NCBI GenBank assembly: GCA_030267965.1 | Contig: BRYA01000171.1 | Span: 26,846 to 90,845, forward strand | Source of the DNA: Triparma columacea | Lineage: Eukaryota; Sar; Bolidophyceae; Parmales; Triparmaceae | DNA length: 64,000 nucleotides | Direction of reading: 5' to 3' | Shown: one piece after another, positions 1 through 9,831 of the stretch | Layout of the letters: each line of letters starts with the position of its first letter | Position numbering within the stretch: the stretch's first letter is position 1 | Translations under genes and position numbers: made by a program | The notes under the pieces: model-generated | What the model was told of the DNA's origin: nothing | Database searches by the model: none | Seen by the model: the letters and a program-made list of their open reading frames with translations, nothing else

Positions 1-154
1 AAGGGGAGGGAGGGGCTAAGAAGGAGGAAATTCAGAGTTAGGCAAAAAGTACCTGTAAAAAGAGCCCAGATCAACGGGGCATTATTTATTTCGCCAAAAT
101 CAAGACCCTGGAATCATTGTATCAAAGAACACACAATCTTGTTTCAAAGCAAGC

Positions 155-1645
155 ATGGCTGATAACGTGCACACACCGAGATTTGATTTTGGTACGACAG
201 AGATTTTGGACCTCGCCTCAAAGCAGGGCTGGGTTCAGCGTCGTCCTGAGGCCTCTTCCACACTCTTCTTTCGGAACGTGAACAAGGAAGATGATTTAAT
301 TAACATCTTCTACACAACTGGAGGCGTTATGACGCAAATCGAACATCCAAAGTCAGGTATTCAGCAGGTGTGTGTTCGTAAATCTCGTCCCTGTCAAGCT
401 TCAGCGTCATTTTCAGCGTCATTTTCTTATATCACTCACTTATTATATCGCTTCGTCACTGACTCTCAGCTTTGGCGTAACAACGTCTATGCGACCTTGG
501 ACGATCTTCGAGCGATCTTCGAGAATCCCCGTATTCATACGGGGCAGGGGTACCGCAGGGTGAATGACAAAATGATTGCCTGCTGCTCCTGTGGCGACCG
601 CAAGTCCGTCAGCGAGTTCTCCAAGAACCAGGCTCGCAGCAGGAGGTTCGGCTCGCAGAAGTGTCAGGGTTGTATTGAAAAATACAATGTGGCCGCTCTC
701 AACGAGGACTTTGTAAAGATCACCATCGAGGACACGGCCGGCGGGGGGGGCAAGGCGAAGAGAAAGAAGAAGGCGAAGAAAAAGAAGAAGAAGGAGGTGG
801 AGCAGGAGGAGGAGAGCGAAGCTGAGCCCCAGACCCTGACCGAAGCGAACCTCGACGTTCACAATGACGAGATCGAATATACCTTCGTTAACTCAGGCGA
901 GCTCCAGCGCCGCCAATTCTGCTGCGGTAAGTGTGTCCCACCCAACGTCTTTTTCAAGAAGGTACCCAAGTACAAGCCTGTCGTAAAGTGCCCCGAGTGC
1001 AAAAAGTTCGACAAGAACACACCCCGTCTCGAGGCGGTTCCAATCCACAAAGAGCGCGGTTACGCCCACTTCAAATGCGGCTTGTGCAACGCAACGTGGG
1101 GCTCGAGCCGTGGAGGTAGATCACTCGGCAATTTCTGTATGACACCAACCTGCCCCAACAAAATCAACGACGTTCCCATCTACCCCATCACGATTAAGCC
1201 ATTCAAGAAGAACCACAAGCGCAGCTCGAAGCAGAAACAGGCTGAGCGTGCAGCAATTTTCCAGCGCACCCTCCCGCCGATGGAATCTGAGGATGCAGAG
1301 GACGAGCAATCTTATGCTGCTTATTCCGCCTCAAACCGAGCGGGTGCTGATAGTCGTCACAACCCGTACTCTCACAGCGAAGACAGCTACGACTTCATCG
1401 AGGATGCGTCCTCGATGAAGTCCATCGAGGACGAATCCTCGAATACGAAGTACGAGCACCGCTGCACAGGATGCGCCACGGGAATTTGCCGAAACAGGAA
1501 AATCCCGCTCAGCAAGCTCCACGCCTCCACCGGTTCCACAAACTCATCTTCAGGGAGGACTGGAGCGACCTGGTCAGTTGTCTCTGGCGAATCGGGAAGA
1601 TTCCAGGATCGGGACGAAGCGTTTGTCCCAACCACGTCACTCTAA
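155..1645 (+). CDS. Zinc-finger protein with Stc1-like and 3CxxC-like domains
   Basis: The reading frame is 496 codons, but 368-469 is almost certainly a 102-nt intron (CAG|GTGTGT ... CTCTCAG|CTTTGG). It has no stop and is a multiple of three, so the spliced protein is 462 residues. A cluster around spliced residues 105-140 has CxxC, a Phe-Ser-Lys-Asn-Gln stretch and a second CxxC, the Stc1-domain pattern. A Lys-rich stretch follows (~164-182). A second paired CxxC block lies near 220-250, and a 3CxxC-type finger resembling zygote-arrest proteins near 270-308. The C-terminal third is acidic, Ser-rich and probably disordered. Stc1 proteins link RNAi to chromatin in fission yeast and 3CxxC proteins often bind RNA, so an RNA-related role is plausible but inferred. 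The start is the first ATG after an in-frame upstream stop. Confidence 0.75.
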   Translation: MADNVHTPRFDFGTTEILDLASKQGWVQRRPEASSTLFFRNVNKEDDLINIFYTTGGVMTQIEHPKSGIQQVCVRKSRPCQASASFSASFSYITHLLYRFVTDSQLWRNNVYATLDDLRAIFENPRIHTGQGYRRVNDKMIACCSCGDRKSVSEFSKNQARSRRFGSQKCQGCIEKYNVAALNEDFVKITIEDTAGGGGKAKRKKKAKKKKKKEVEQEEESEAEPQTLTEANLDVHNDEIEYTFVNSGELQRRQFCCGKCVPPNVFFKKVPKYKPVVKCPECKKFDKNTPRLEAVPIHKERGYAHFKCGLCNATWGSSRGGRSLGNFCMTPTCPNKINDVPIYPITIKPFKKNHKRSSKQKQAERAAIFQRTLPPMESEDAEDEQSYAAYSASNRAGADSRHNPYSHSEDSYDFIEDASSMKSIEDESSNTKYEHRCTGCATGICRNRKIPLSKLHASTGSTNSSSGRTGATWSVVSGESGRFQDRDEAFVPTTSL

Positions 1646-1771
1646 TTGGGTGATTATCAGAGCACCGACAAGGAACGTAAGAGTGCTAATTTTTATGGCT
1701 AATTTTTATGGCAAATGGGGCAGTTTTTTTTTCTTTTTCGCTGGTTAAGAAGCGCCCGTGCAGCAACGTTG

Positions 1772-4700
1772 TTAGCTTGTCATGAGCCCTCTCACAATTT
1801 CGACCAGTTTTTCTGCGGCCTCTGCGTCTCGCAGGACCAACCTCCATTTGTGAGGTCTCTTGACCATACTCTTTTGCTTAAAACAAATTGTGATCATTTT
1901 GGGGTTTTCGTCCGCAGGTCTGACCTCGGTGATGCTGGCGAGGTCACCGGTGTCGACGAGGCGGAATGAGACGGCCCCCTCCTCCACGGTTCCAGGTTCG
2001 AAAGTGGTAAAGCCTCCAGAGTACGACCCGTCTCCGTTGTAGTTCTCGTCCACTAAGAAAATATCGACGTCCGTGACGAACACTGCCCGCCTCACAGGAT
2101 TTCTCCCGCCGGACTTCCACTGTTGTAGCGTGATCCCGTAATGGATGACAGTACCCAAGCTATTTCCTTCGCTAGACCTGGTGGGCTCGGTGCACATCTT
2201 ATGAAAGGTGTCGAGAACGAATCTATCATCGTTGTCAATCCTCACCTTCTTCCCGTTACCTGTGGCGTCTTCGCTCTTGACCTCGTTCGCAACAGGGGTC
2301 AGAACCTTGAGGATGGAGTAGCACGCCACCTTTGACGTTGTGAGAATGTTGTAGCTGAAAAACCTGGAAGAAGCATCCTCGAAGGTGAGCAGGAGGCGCT
2401 GGAAGAAGAAGCCGATCCTACACCATGTGAGGGTCTCGAGGCCGTGCCTCTTGTAGCACCTGGGCTTGATCATATTTGGGCCATCGTTGACGAACCGACC
2501 GTCCATGGCGTTGTCGTACGCGACAAAATAAATCGAGCCAGATGTGACAACGACGCAGCAACGGACACCAGAGTCGTAGCTTCCTACAGCATCCCCGTGG
2601 AATCCTCTTTGGACCACGATATTGGCTGGTACGCCCCTGCCTCCTACCCCCACAATGTTCTCCACATAAACTTCAATCACCTTCTCTTTCTCCATGCCCG
2701 ACCACTTCTCTCCGTCCAGGGCCTCCATCCAGGGGGTCGCCGTGATGTCGTTGAAAACCTGTTCACGGAAGTACAGCGTGAGGTTTTCCTTGATGATGAG
2801 GTTCTTGTGGCGAGGATTGCCGTAGTAGACATTAAGGTCGCTTGAAGCAACAGATTGGTCGTCCTCGAGGTTGTCCCCTCCTGTGAACATAATTGCGTTG
2901 CTACTTCCACGTCGCCTCTCCTTCTCTACACTCGCAATACTGGCTCCTTCCACACCTGCGCTCCAGAATTCCTCGAGGAAATCCGTGCTGTCCTGACTAT
3001 GGATGGAGTCATCGTTCCTAGCATTGATATTTTTGTTTGGGGTTGGCTTGATAGAGGATTTAGATTCTGGTTGAGGAGGACGCCGGTCGGGAGTGGCAGG
3101 ATGATCGAGGCTTGCAGTCGAGGGCTCGACAGGCAAATTGGGCATGGCGCCGGACGCGGTGGAGACGGAGACGGAGGCGGGGGGGGGCAACGGTAGGGAC
3201 GACTGCTCCGTGCCAAGCCCGTTTAGATAGTTGAAGGGATCGTCAATCACTTCAGCCTCCGTCACCTCTGGGCGTAAAATCTTCTTCTTCTTCTTCTTCT
3301 TCTTCTTTACTCTCTTGGGCTCGTAGCTTATGCAATTAGGGGCGGTATCGGAGGCGGAGGCGAAGGCAGAGTCCGTGTTCACGTTGTCGCATATTCCGGT
3401 GGTCTCGAGGGTGAGTTCTCCAGCCTTGACAACAATGAGGTCGGCTGGAGCAGGATAGGAAGGATTTGAATAGGAGGCGGTGTTTGCTTCGGGGGCTTTA
3501 ACGGGGGCGGCATCGGGAGATGCAACTTCGGGAGCGGCAACTTCGGGAGCGGTGACTTTGGCGGCTTCGGAATTGTCATCTTCAGGAGTGGCTTCGGAGG
3601 CACGCTCGTTTTGGTCGCCTCCCTCATCGACATCCTCTAAAGCAGTTAATGTGGATCTTAGGGCGCTCATTTTGTCAGCCATTTTGCTCCTCCTCTTTTT
3701 CCTGGCATCGCGCCTGTTTGCAGCAGCAATGGTGACTGCTTCGTCCTCCTTGTCTGCATCGGCGGTAGGAGAGACAGCACTATTTTCTAACCCCCCCTCA
3801 TTCAAAATGACGCCCATGCTCCCGGTGCTGAAGCTACTGAGAGCTGGGTCTGATGATGGGCTCCTAACTGAAGGTAGTGGCATTTCGTCGTCCTCGATTT
3901 GGGCCTTCTTTCTATTTTTCTTCTTCTTCTTTCCCACAATCATGGCATTGGCTTCGACTATGTCGGTGGCAATGCTTGATGAGCTCCCAGCGGTGTGCCT
4001 CCACACTCCTGTATCGTCCGTGACGAGGCTGCTCACGCTTACACTGGCGCTGACGCTCCCGTCAATGCTGGGCTCAGGTACGGCAACAACGGGGGCAAAT
4101 GTTAGGTTCTTCAGAGCCTGAAGCTCCTTCTTATTGGCAGGCACGCGGTCCAAAGTTGGTAGCAAGAGCGAGTGGAGATTGGTGTTGGGGATCGACTCCG
4201 TTACTCCTCCCCTGTGCGACCTGAAGAGATCTAGAATGGCTATCCTGTAGTTGGAATCGCAGAAGGGGTTGTTCTTCAGATCCAGGTCCGAAAGGCACGG
4301 AAGCTTCGCGATTCCAGCAATGTCAGCAAGGGCGTGGATACGGTTGTCGTCTGTGAAGAATGCGGCGAGCGAACCGAGCCCGCGCGGAATGGGTTGCTTG
4401 TGTTAGTGTTTAGAATTGTGGTAGTTCGCTTTGTCTCTTCTCACCTATTGCAAGGTATTCGACTGCGTACAACTTTTCAAGGCCTTTTCCGCTTGTCAGT
4501 CTATTTCCCGTCAGTAAGAGCACCTTGATATTACCCAGCATTCCATTAGCACCCTCCATTGTTGAAAGGAAGTTGTAGCTAAGGTCCACCTTTTCGAGAT
4601 TCACCAGGCTCGACAAGCCCGCGAGGGCAGTCGTGTGGTTAAGGAGGTTGTTGCGGGAAAGGTTGAGGGACTGTAATTTGCTGAGGGACTTTAGTGGCGG

Positions 4701-5796
4701 TGGGTTGAAGTTGATCCCGGAGAGCTCATCGAGAGCGCACATGGAGCACTTGAGGTGGGTGAGGAGAGGGAGAGAGGAGGAGGTGGGGAATAGGTTCGGG
4801 ATGGAAAAAATACCTGCCCTCTGAGAGTGTGACGAACGAAGGAAGCGGGTAGGGTTGAAAGGGTTGCGTTAGTGTTTATGATTGTTGTACTTTGCCTTTA
4901 TGCCCATTCTCACCTCAAACTTGAGTAGTCGTAACTTAGGGAAGACCGTAGAGAAGTTCCTTATCGCCTCAGGAGGGACAGCCTCGATCTCCAGGATCGA
5001 AACATTGGGAAAGAGGGAAAGATCGACAATCGGGTCGAGCTCAATTGGGCCAACAAGAGTACTTCTGTTGCTGTTTGAAGAGGAAGGGATGTCGTCCTTG
5101 TCCCGTTTGGGCCACTGCTTCCCGGTCAGTCGAAGGTGCTGTACGGACTTCAAAAGCTCGTGGAGTGTTAACAGGGCCGACACAAACTGAAAGCGGGAGG
5201 AGGGGGGGGTTAAGAGGGGGGGGGTTTAAAGGCTGAGAGATCCATTGACGTTACATTCGAGAGGCAAGACGGGGCAAACTCACCTCAAGAGGATCAACCT
5301 CGTCTTCAATCAAGCCATGCGCAGCAGGTTCGGCCGGACCAGCCTGATTGTCGCGAGTAGAAATAGAAGCACTAGTAGAAGACTGCGTCCGACGGCCAAA
5401 AAAATTTAATGAAGAGCCAGCTGTCAGAGAAGAGGATACGCCAAGGTTGGAAACAGTAATGTCAAACTCGTCGTTGTCGCCGTCGACCTCTGTACCTGTA
5501 CCAGTCTCAGGTGAAGGCAGCGCAGGCGCATTAATACCTCCTATCTGGATAAGCTGCTCCTGGCTAGGGTCAACTCCAATCTTGTATGGAATATGCGCAG
5601 TGAACTGCCGAAGGAGGTAAGAGATAGAGACCGCAGACAATTGGATGCTTACGAGCTTGTTGCGATTTTCGGCTTGCCGTGTGTCTTGCAAATCTGAAAT
5701 CAATTTGTCAACGAGCACAGCGCCCTTGAGTTTGTTTGTCTTGTTGGCATTGGTCGCCCAGCCTTGGCTAACCAACACCTCCGAAGACACGCTCAT
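1772..5796 (-). CDS. STK11IP/LIP1-like leucine-rich-repeat protein with PH-like C-terminus
   Basis: Minus-strand exons are 5284-5796, 4914-5186, 4445-4820 and 1772-4350. Introns of 97, 93 and 94 nt all start GTGAG, and the joined frame encodes 1246 residues. Residues ~170-440 hold irregular leucine-rich repeats closed by a cap with N-N-P-F-C, then a V-P-A-N-K-K-E-L segment as in the nischarin/STK11IP group. The middle (~440-900) is low-complexity, with poly-Lys and acidic stretches. Residues ~905-1240 resemble the paired PH-like folds of that family. In animals STK11IP binds LKB1 and membranes; the role here is inferred. The ATG at 5796 is the first usable start, but the frame may really begin further upstream (see 5895-5981), so the N-terminus is uncertain. 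It converges tail to tail with the zinc-finger gene. Confidence 0.7.
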
Positions 5797-5894
5797 CAAC
5801 GGCCTCGTGGGGTTGTGAAAGGGACAAGGATTGGAGGGATTGATAGAAGTGTTTCGAGAAGTGCAGGGTGAGAACAGGTGTAATTTCTCACTAC

Positions 5895-5981
5895 CTCAAG
5901 CTCTATGAGTGACTTCAGAAGGGGTATTGCCTTATGTGTTTCACAAAACTCCCAGAGGATAAGGGGGAACGGGCAGTTCAA
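5895..5981 (-). pseudogene. Possible stranded upstream exon of the STK11IP-like gene
   Basis: The minus-strand frame here reads like real protein: hydrophobic, helical, with W-E-F-C-E-T-H-K and L-L-K-S-L-I-E-L-E. It ends at a GTAGTGAG donor at 5894. Splicing to an acceptor at 5779 (TTCGGAG|GTG) would join it in frame to the first exon of the LRR gene, with a 116-nt intron. It has no ATG, and a TGA lies about 8 codons upstream with no usable acceptor between. Immediately beyond is the AT-rich island. It could be the remnant of a longer N-terminus cut off by that island, or a non-functional leftover. It is listed because it decides the gene's start. Confidence 0.35.
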
Positions 5982-5989
5982 GAGGTTGT

Positions 5990-6400
5990 TTGGATTTCCA
6001 GTTTTTCACTTTTCGAAAGCATTAAAGGTAATTAGGCATCATCAATCCAATAAAATAATTATTGATTACACAAATGATATCAAGCAGCATGAAGGCACGA
6101 CCAGATACATTCTGAAAAACTCAAAAAATATATTTTGATTTCGGATATTATTTGTTAGAAATCATAACAAAACTTAATTATTGTATAAATAATCATCTTT
6201 GTAAATATTGATTGAATTTGATGAAAAAAGCATATTTCAAAAATTAATATTTTTTTCAGAACAGTATTTATCAATTTTTAACATAGTAGATTGTTTTATA
6301 AAGTTTGACAAAGCATTATTGATCTCTTCAAGACTTTTGAATTCATCATAAAGTAGATTTTTTTTTTCACAGATTTAAAAGCATTTTTTGCTCCATTCCT
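5990..6400. other. AT-rich island with decayed coding-like remnants
   Basis: By eye this stretch is about three-quarters A+T, against GC-rich surroundings on both sides. On the minus strand, around 6240-6375, a run of about 40 codons looks protein-like (L-L-Y-D-E-F-K-S-L-E-E-I-N-N-A-L) with strongly AT-biased codons. It is broken by stops and a 10-T homopolymer. No terminal repeats or target duplication were found. It may be a decayed insertion from an AT-rich source (organelle, virus or mobile element) or simply an AT-rich spacer. The source cannot be determined from the sequence alone. Confidence 0.45.
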
Positions 6401-6553
6401 CACGCTTTTGCGACCTTTAAATAGCCAACTAGGACGTCAACTTCGTTATACATAGACTTATTAACCCTAAAATTCGATTCGGGTGTACTGAGGTGTCAAA
6501 CCTAATCAATCCCTTATAGTTCGACCACCACATCACTGCCAGGGAAGGCCCAA

Positions 6554-7785
6554 ATGCGCTTCTTTCTTCTCCTTCTCTATCCTGTCACCTTCGCCTTTTC
6601 TCCATCTTTACAATTTCCCCGCTCATTTAAACCGTCGATCTGTCTAATGGTTTCTGAAGCCTCGAGTGAAGCTCCTCTTACTTTTGATTCGATCAAGAAT
6701 GCCAGGGACCTCTCATCCGCTGATGAGTCGTTCATTCGGCCCAACAAATTGTACCGTACTGGTATGCTTTCCAACGCGTCTCCCGAGGATGCCATCAAGA
6801 TCACTTCTGGGTTGTCTCTGAAAACCCTCGTAGATCTTCGGTCCCTGACTGAGCTTAAGACTGACGATGGTCTCAACACTAACCCTGTGTTCGATGACTT
6901 CACGGATATAAAGTGGTCTTCTGTCCGTTCCGCGCGCGAGGTGAAGTCGAAGGAGAAGTATGATGGAAAGTCTGAGGCATCGGCAAACCGAAAGGAGCGC
7001 CACTTTGTGTCTCTCATGGACGAGAAGAAGTACGTTGTAGGGACGTTCCAACGCATCCAGAAGCGCAAGATTGCCAAGCTGGCTGTTACTGCGCCCACCA
7101 CTGTAGTCTCCAGGAGGATGAGGAGTAAGGCGAAGAAGGTATTCCTTGATGCCATTAATGGTGGGGGTTTGCCCATGATGAACGAGTTAATCCTTCAAAT
7201 GGCAGCAAAGGTGTGTATGCGCAGCTCTATTTCGCCTCCCCTTCATCCACCAACTAACCAGCCACCACCGGTCGTCGCTTCGCTCCTCATGCTTTGATCC
7301 CACCACCCAACTCAGGGCATCCGCTACGTGCTCATGTTGTGCGCCGACACGTCTCGTCACCCGGTTGCTTTTTACTGTACGGCTGGGAAGGACCGCACCG
7401 GGATAATTACTGCCATCATTTTAGCGGCTTGTGGAGTGAGTGACGAAAAGATTGTCGAGGTGAGAATGGACAACAAGTGGAATAGCACCACAAGTGCAAG
7501 CGCTAACGCAACACAATCCTCGTTCGTTGCTTCGCTGCCCTCTCATCATAGGACTATGCAATATCCGCTAACGTATATAAGGAGATTGGCGACCACAAGG
7601 CTATGGTCGGCGCCCTGAAGCAGCGTGATTTGAACCCTGATGTTTTCCTCGGGGCTCCCGCCGAGGTAATGGCCGAGACTCTCACCACGATTCGCGAGGG
7701 CTACGGTAGCATTGAGGGCTACTGCGACTTCATCGGCTTCGATGAAGCTGACAGGGAGAGGCTGAAGCAAGCGATCATGAAGTGA
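6554..7785 (+). CDS. Plastid-type protein tyrosine phosphatase-like protein
   Basis: Three exons, 6554-7210, 7316-7459 and 7552-7785, give 344 residues; introns are 105 and 92 nt. The N-terminus is a Leu-rich signal peptide ending F-A-F-S-P-S, then a Ser/Arg-rich stretch. This matches the bipartite plastid-targeting signal with Phe just after the cleavage site in algae with secondary red plastids. The core matches the Y_phosphatase3 family: an L-Y-R-T-G motif near residue 70, a V-D-L-R motif, and the active-site loop C240-T-A-G-K-D-R246-T-G. The residue before the catalytic Cys is Tyr, where His is usual. It would dephosphorylate Tyr, Ser/Thr or a phosphoinositide; the substrate is unknown. 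It converges with the PX gene 96 bp downstream. Confidence 0.8.
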
Positions 7786-7881
7786 TGGACATTGACGAAA
7801 TACTAACAAAATATTACAGTACGAGACGGCAAGGAAGACGCATTCTTTTCGCACATTTGTCTCCTTTCAACTTTTATCCCC

Positions 7882-9639
7882 TCATTCGCCCCCCTCTGCC
7901 CCCCCACCCTCTCCCCCTATCAGCCCCAACAACTTCTCCAATCTCATTTCTTCTTGCCCCCCCTGCTCATATAAGGCCTTCGAATGTTTGAAGATTTGCT
8001 TGGCGTACCCCGGAATGGCCTTTTTGAAGCCGTCTGAGTCCCACTCAGCGAGCTCCAATAGCATCTCCAGCATGTTTGCGACATGCTCCTTCGAGTGAAA
8101 GTTTTTCTTGATGCTGTAGCAAAGAATAGCGACGCCCCCCATCTGGATGAACTCGTTGAAGTCAACATTTGGAAACTTCCTGGTATGCCTGTAAAGGAAG
8201 TCGCAGCCGGAAAGCACCACATTGATTTTCGTGTTAAACTGAAGGACGACAGCAATGACAATCCTGGCAGTGTCTGGCGAGTTCCCAGGTGCCCTGACCA
8301 TCTCTTCAAAAAGCTTAGCGATATCTGCGGACTTCATGTCATCCTTCCCGCTCTCCATGACTGCCAAGAGATCATTGACACTCTTCACGACCTCCCCCTC
8401 TTTCTCCCCCCCCTTCTTCTTCCCCATGAGTTTCTTCTTACTTATACCCATCTTTGAGAGCTTTTTGCCGATGCTTCTCGTGACACTGCTCCTCCTTTTC
8501 GTCATCTTAATGTTATCTTCAGGCAGGCTCAGGCTGCTTGGTAGGCTATCTGTCCCTGCCGTCCCCAAGGACGAGGTCAGAGACTCGCTCAGGATCTCGC
8601 TGGACGAAGGTGCCGGAGGCGGTACGTCTAGACATGCGTCATCGCTCTGGGCTTCGTACGAGGAGGTCTGCACGATAGGCATTGGTTCGCTTTTTTCTTT
8701 AACTTCCGCCCCTCCCCCCCCTTCGTCCCCTCCCCCCTCTTCCCCCTCTCCTCCCTGCCCTTTCTCCTCCTCTTCGTGCAGCGTACCACCAACCCCCACC
8801 CTGTCCATCATTTGGTCAAAGAAGTGGCCCTCGTTATCATCACCGTCGTCAATCAGAAGGGCCGAGGCCCTCCTCCCTTTCTCCCCTCCTCCTCCCCCCC
8901 TCCCCTTCTCCGCCACCGTCTTCTTCTTCGGGGACGATGATTTCCCCCTGAACATACCAAAAGAAGTTAAGCCCAAAAACTCGAACAGAGCGGACTCGAC
9001 AGCCTCGGGCATCGGGTTGAGGCAGTTAATCTGCGTCAGCCAGTCCTCAAGGCTCTGCCTTCTCTCCCTCAAAGCGCTCGTGCTGTTGGAAAGGAGCTTC
9101 ACAGGAAACGACGTTAGGACCATGCCCTTGATCCAATCCCCGATCTCCTTGCGGAGGGCGGCGAACTCGGAGTAGCGCTTTTCTATTGATCCAACTTTTC
9201 CATCCCTGTCGGTGATTTTGATCTCAAAGACGTGCTTCCCCTCCTCTCCCTGCTTGCACTTACACACGACCGCAGTGACCCCCGACGTGGTGACCCTGAG
9301 GAACCCCTGCAGCAGGCTCCTGTTCCTCTTCTCAAGGTCACTCATTGAGACCTCTATGAGGAAGGCTTCAAGGCTCTCCATTCTCTTCTGCCTGACTTCT
9401 GAGTCGACGAATATACTCCTAGGAGGAAACGGAATTTGCCCAATAAACCCATCGTTCCGCTTCATTGCAGAGTAGAGAGCCACAAATTCAGAAAATCTCT
9501 TTTTTCGTTCATGGGACACACAGGTTGTGAACCTCCCTGTCTGCCCATATTTGCTTGCCTGCGTTACAATCACGTACGTGACATGATTGTGTCCGCCTTG
9601 TCGACAGAAGCGGTTGTCAACAATTCGGATGCTTTGCAT
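7882..9639 (-). CDS. Tandem PX-domain protein
   Basis: This is an uninterrupted 585-codon frame with an ATG start. Residues ~5-112 form a PX domain, with basic residues before a F-S-E-F segment and a P-F-P-P-R loop. Residues ~118-222 form a second PX-like domain with K-R-Y-S-E-F and a S-F-P-V-K loop. PX domains bind phosphoinositides, usually PI3P on endosomes, which suggests endosomal or membrane traffic. A Gly/Glu-rich low-complexity linker (~240-330) and a basic Lys-rich stretch follow. The C-terminal part (~415-570) is helical and armadillo-like, with F-P-N-V-D-F-N-E-F. No BAR or RGS domain is visible. No intron is needed. The pairing of two PX domains with this C-terminus is not one I recognise by name. 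Confidence 0.75.
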   Translation of the reverse strand: MQSIRIVDNRFCRQGGHNHVTYVIVTQASKYGQTGRFTTCVSHERKKRFSEFVALYSAMKRNDGFIGQIPFPPRSIFVDSEVRQKRMESLEAFLIEVSMSDLEKRNRSLLQGFLRVTTSGVTAVVCKCKQGEEGKHVFEIKITDRDGKVGSIEKRYSEFAALRKEIGDWIKGMVLTSFPVKLLSNSTSALRERRQSLEDWLTQINCLNPMPEAVESALFEFLGLTSFGMFRGKSSSPKKKTVAEKGRGGGGGEKGRRASALLIDDGDDNEGHFFDQMMDRVGVGGTLHEEEEKGQGGEGEEGGGDEGGGGAEVKEKSEPMPIVQTSSYEAQSDDACLDVPPPAPSSSEILSESLTSSLGTAGTDSLPSSLSLPEDNIKMTKRRSSVTRSIGKKLSKMGISKKKLMGKKKGGEKEGEVVKSVNDLLAVMESGKDDMKSADIAKLFEEMVRAPGNSPDTARIVIAVVLQFNTKINVVLSGCDFLYRHTRKFPNVDFNEFIQMGGVAILCYSIKKNFHSKEHVANMLEMLLELAEWDSDGFKKAIPGYAKQIFKHSKALYEQGGQEEMRLEKLLGLIGGEGGGAEGGE

Positions 9640-9747
9640 TATGTGGAATTCTGAGCCAAAGTGTTTTTCCTAAGCTGACTTGCGACAAACCCGCAGATAT
9701 TTTTGGTGGAAGGTTTTTCATATCAAGAGTGAAACATTAAATTTATT

Positions 9748-9786
9748 NNNNNNNNNNNNNNNNNNNNNNNNNNNNNNNNNNNNNNN
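9748..9786. other. Assembly gap (39 N)
   Basis: The sequence is unknown here and is followed at once by a G/C homopolymer-rich stretch (9787-9830). The intergenic distance between the PX and kinase genes is therefore only an estimate. Confidence 0.99.
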
Positions 9787-9831
9787 GCCGCCCCCCCCCC
9801 CCCCCCCCACCCTCCCACTCCCGTTCCCTTC

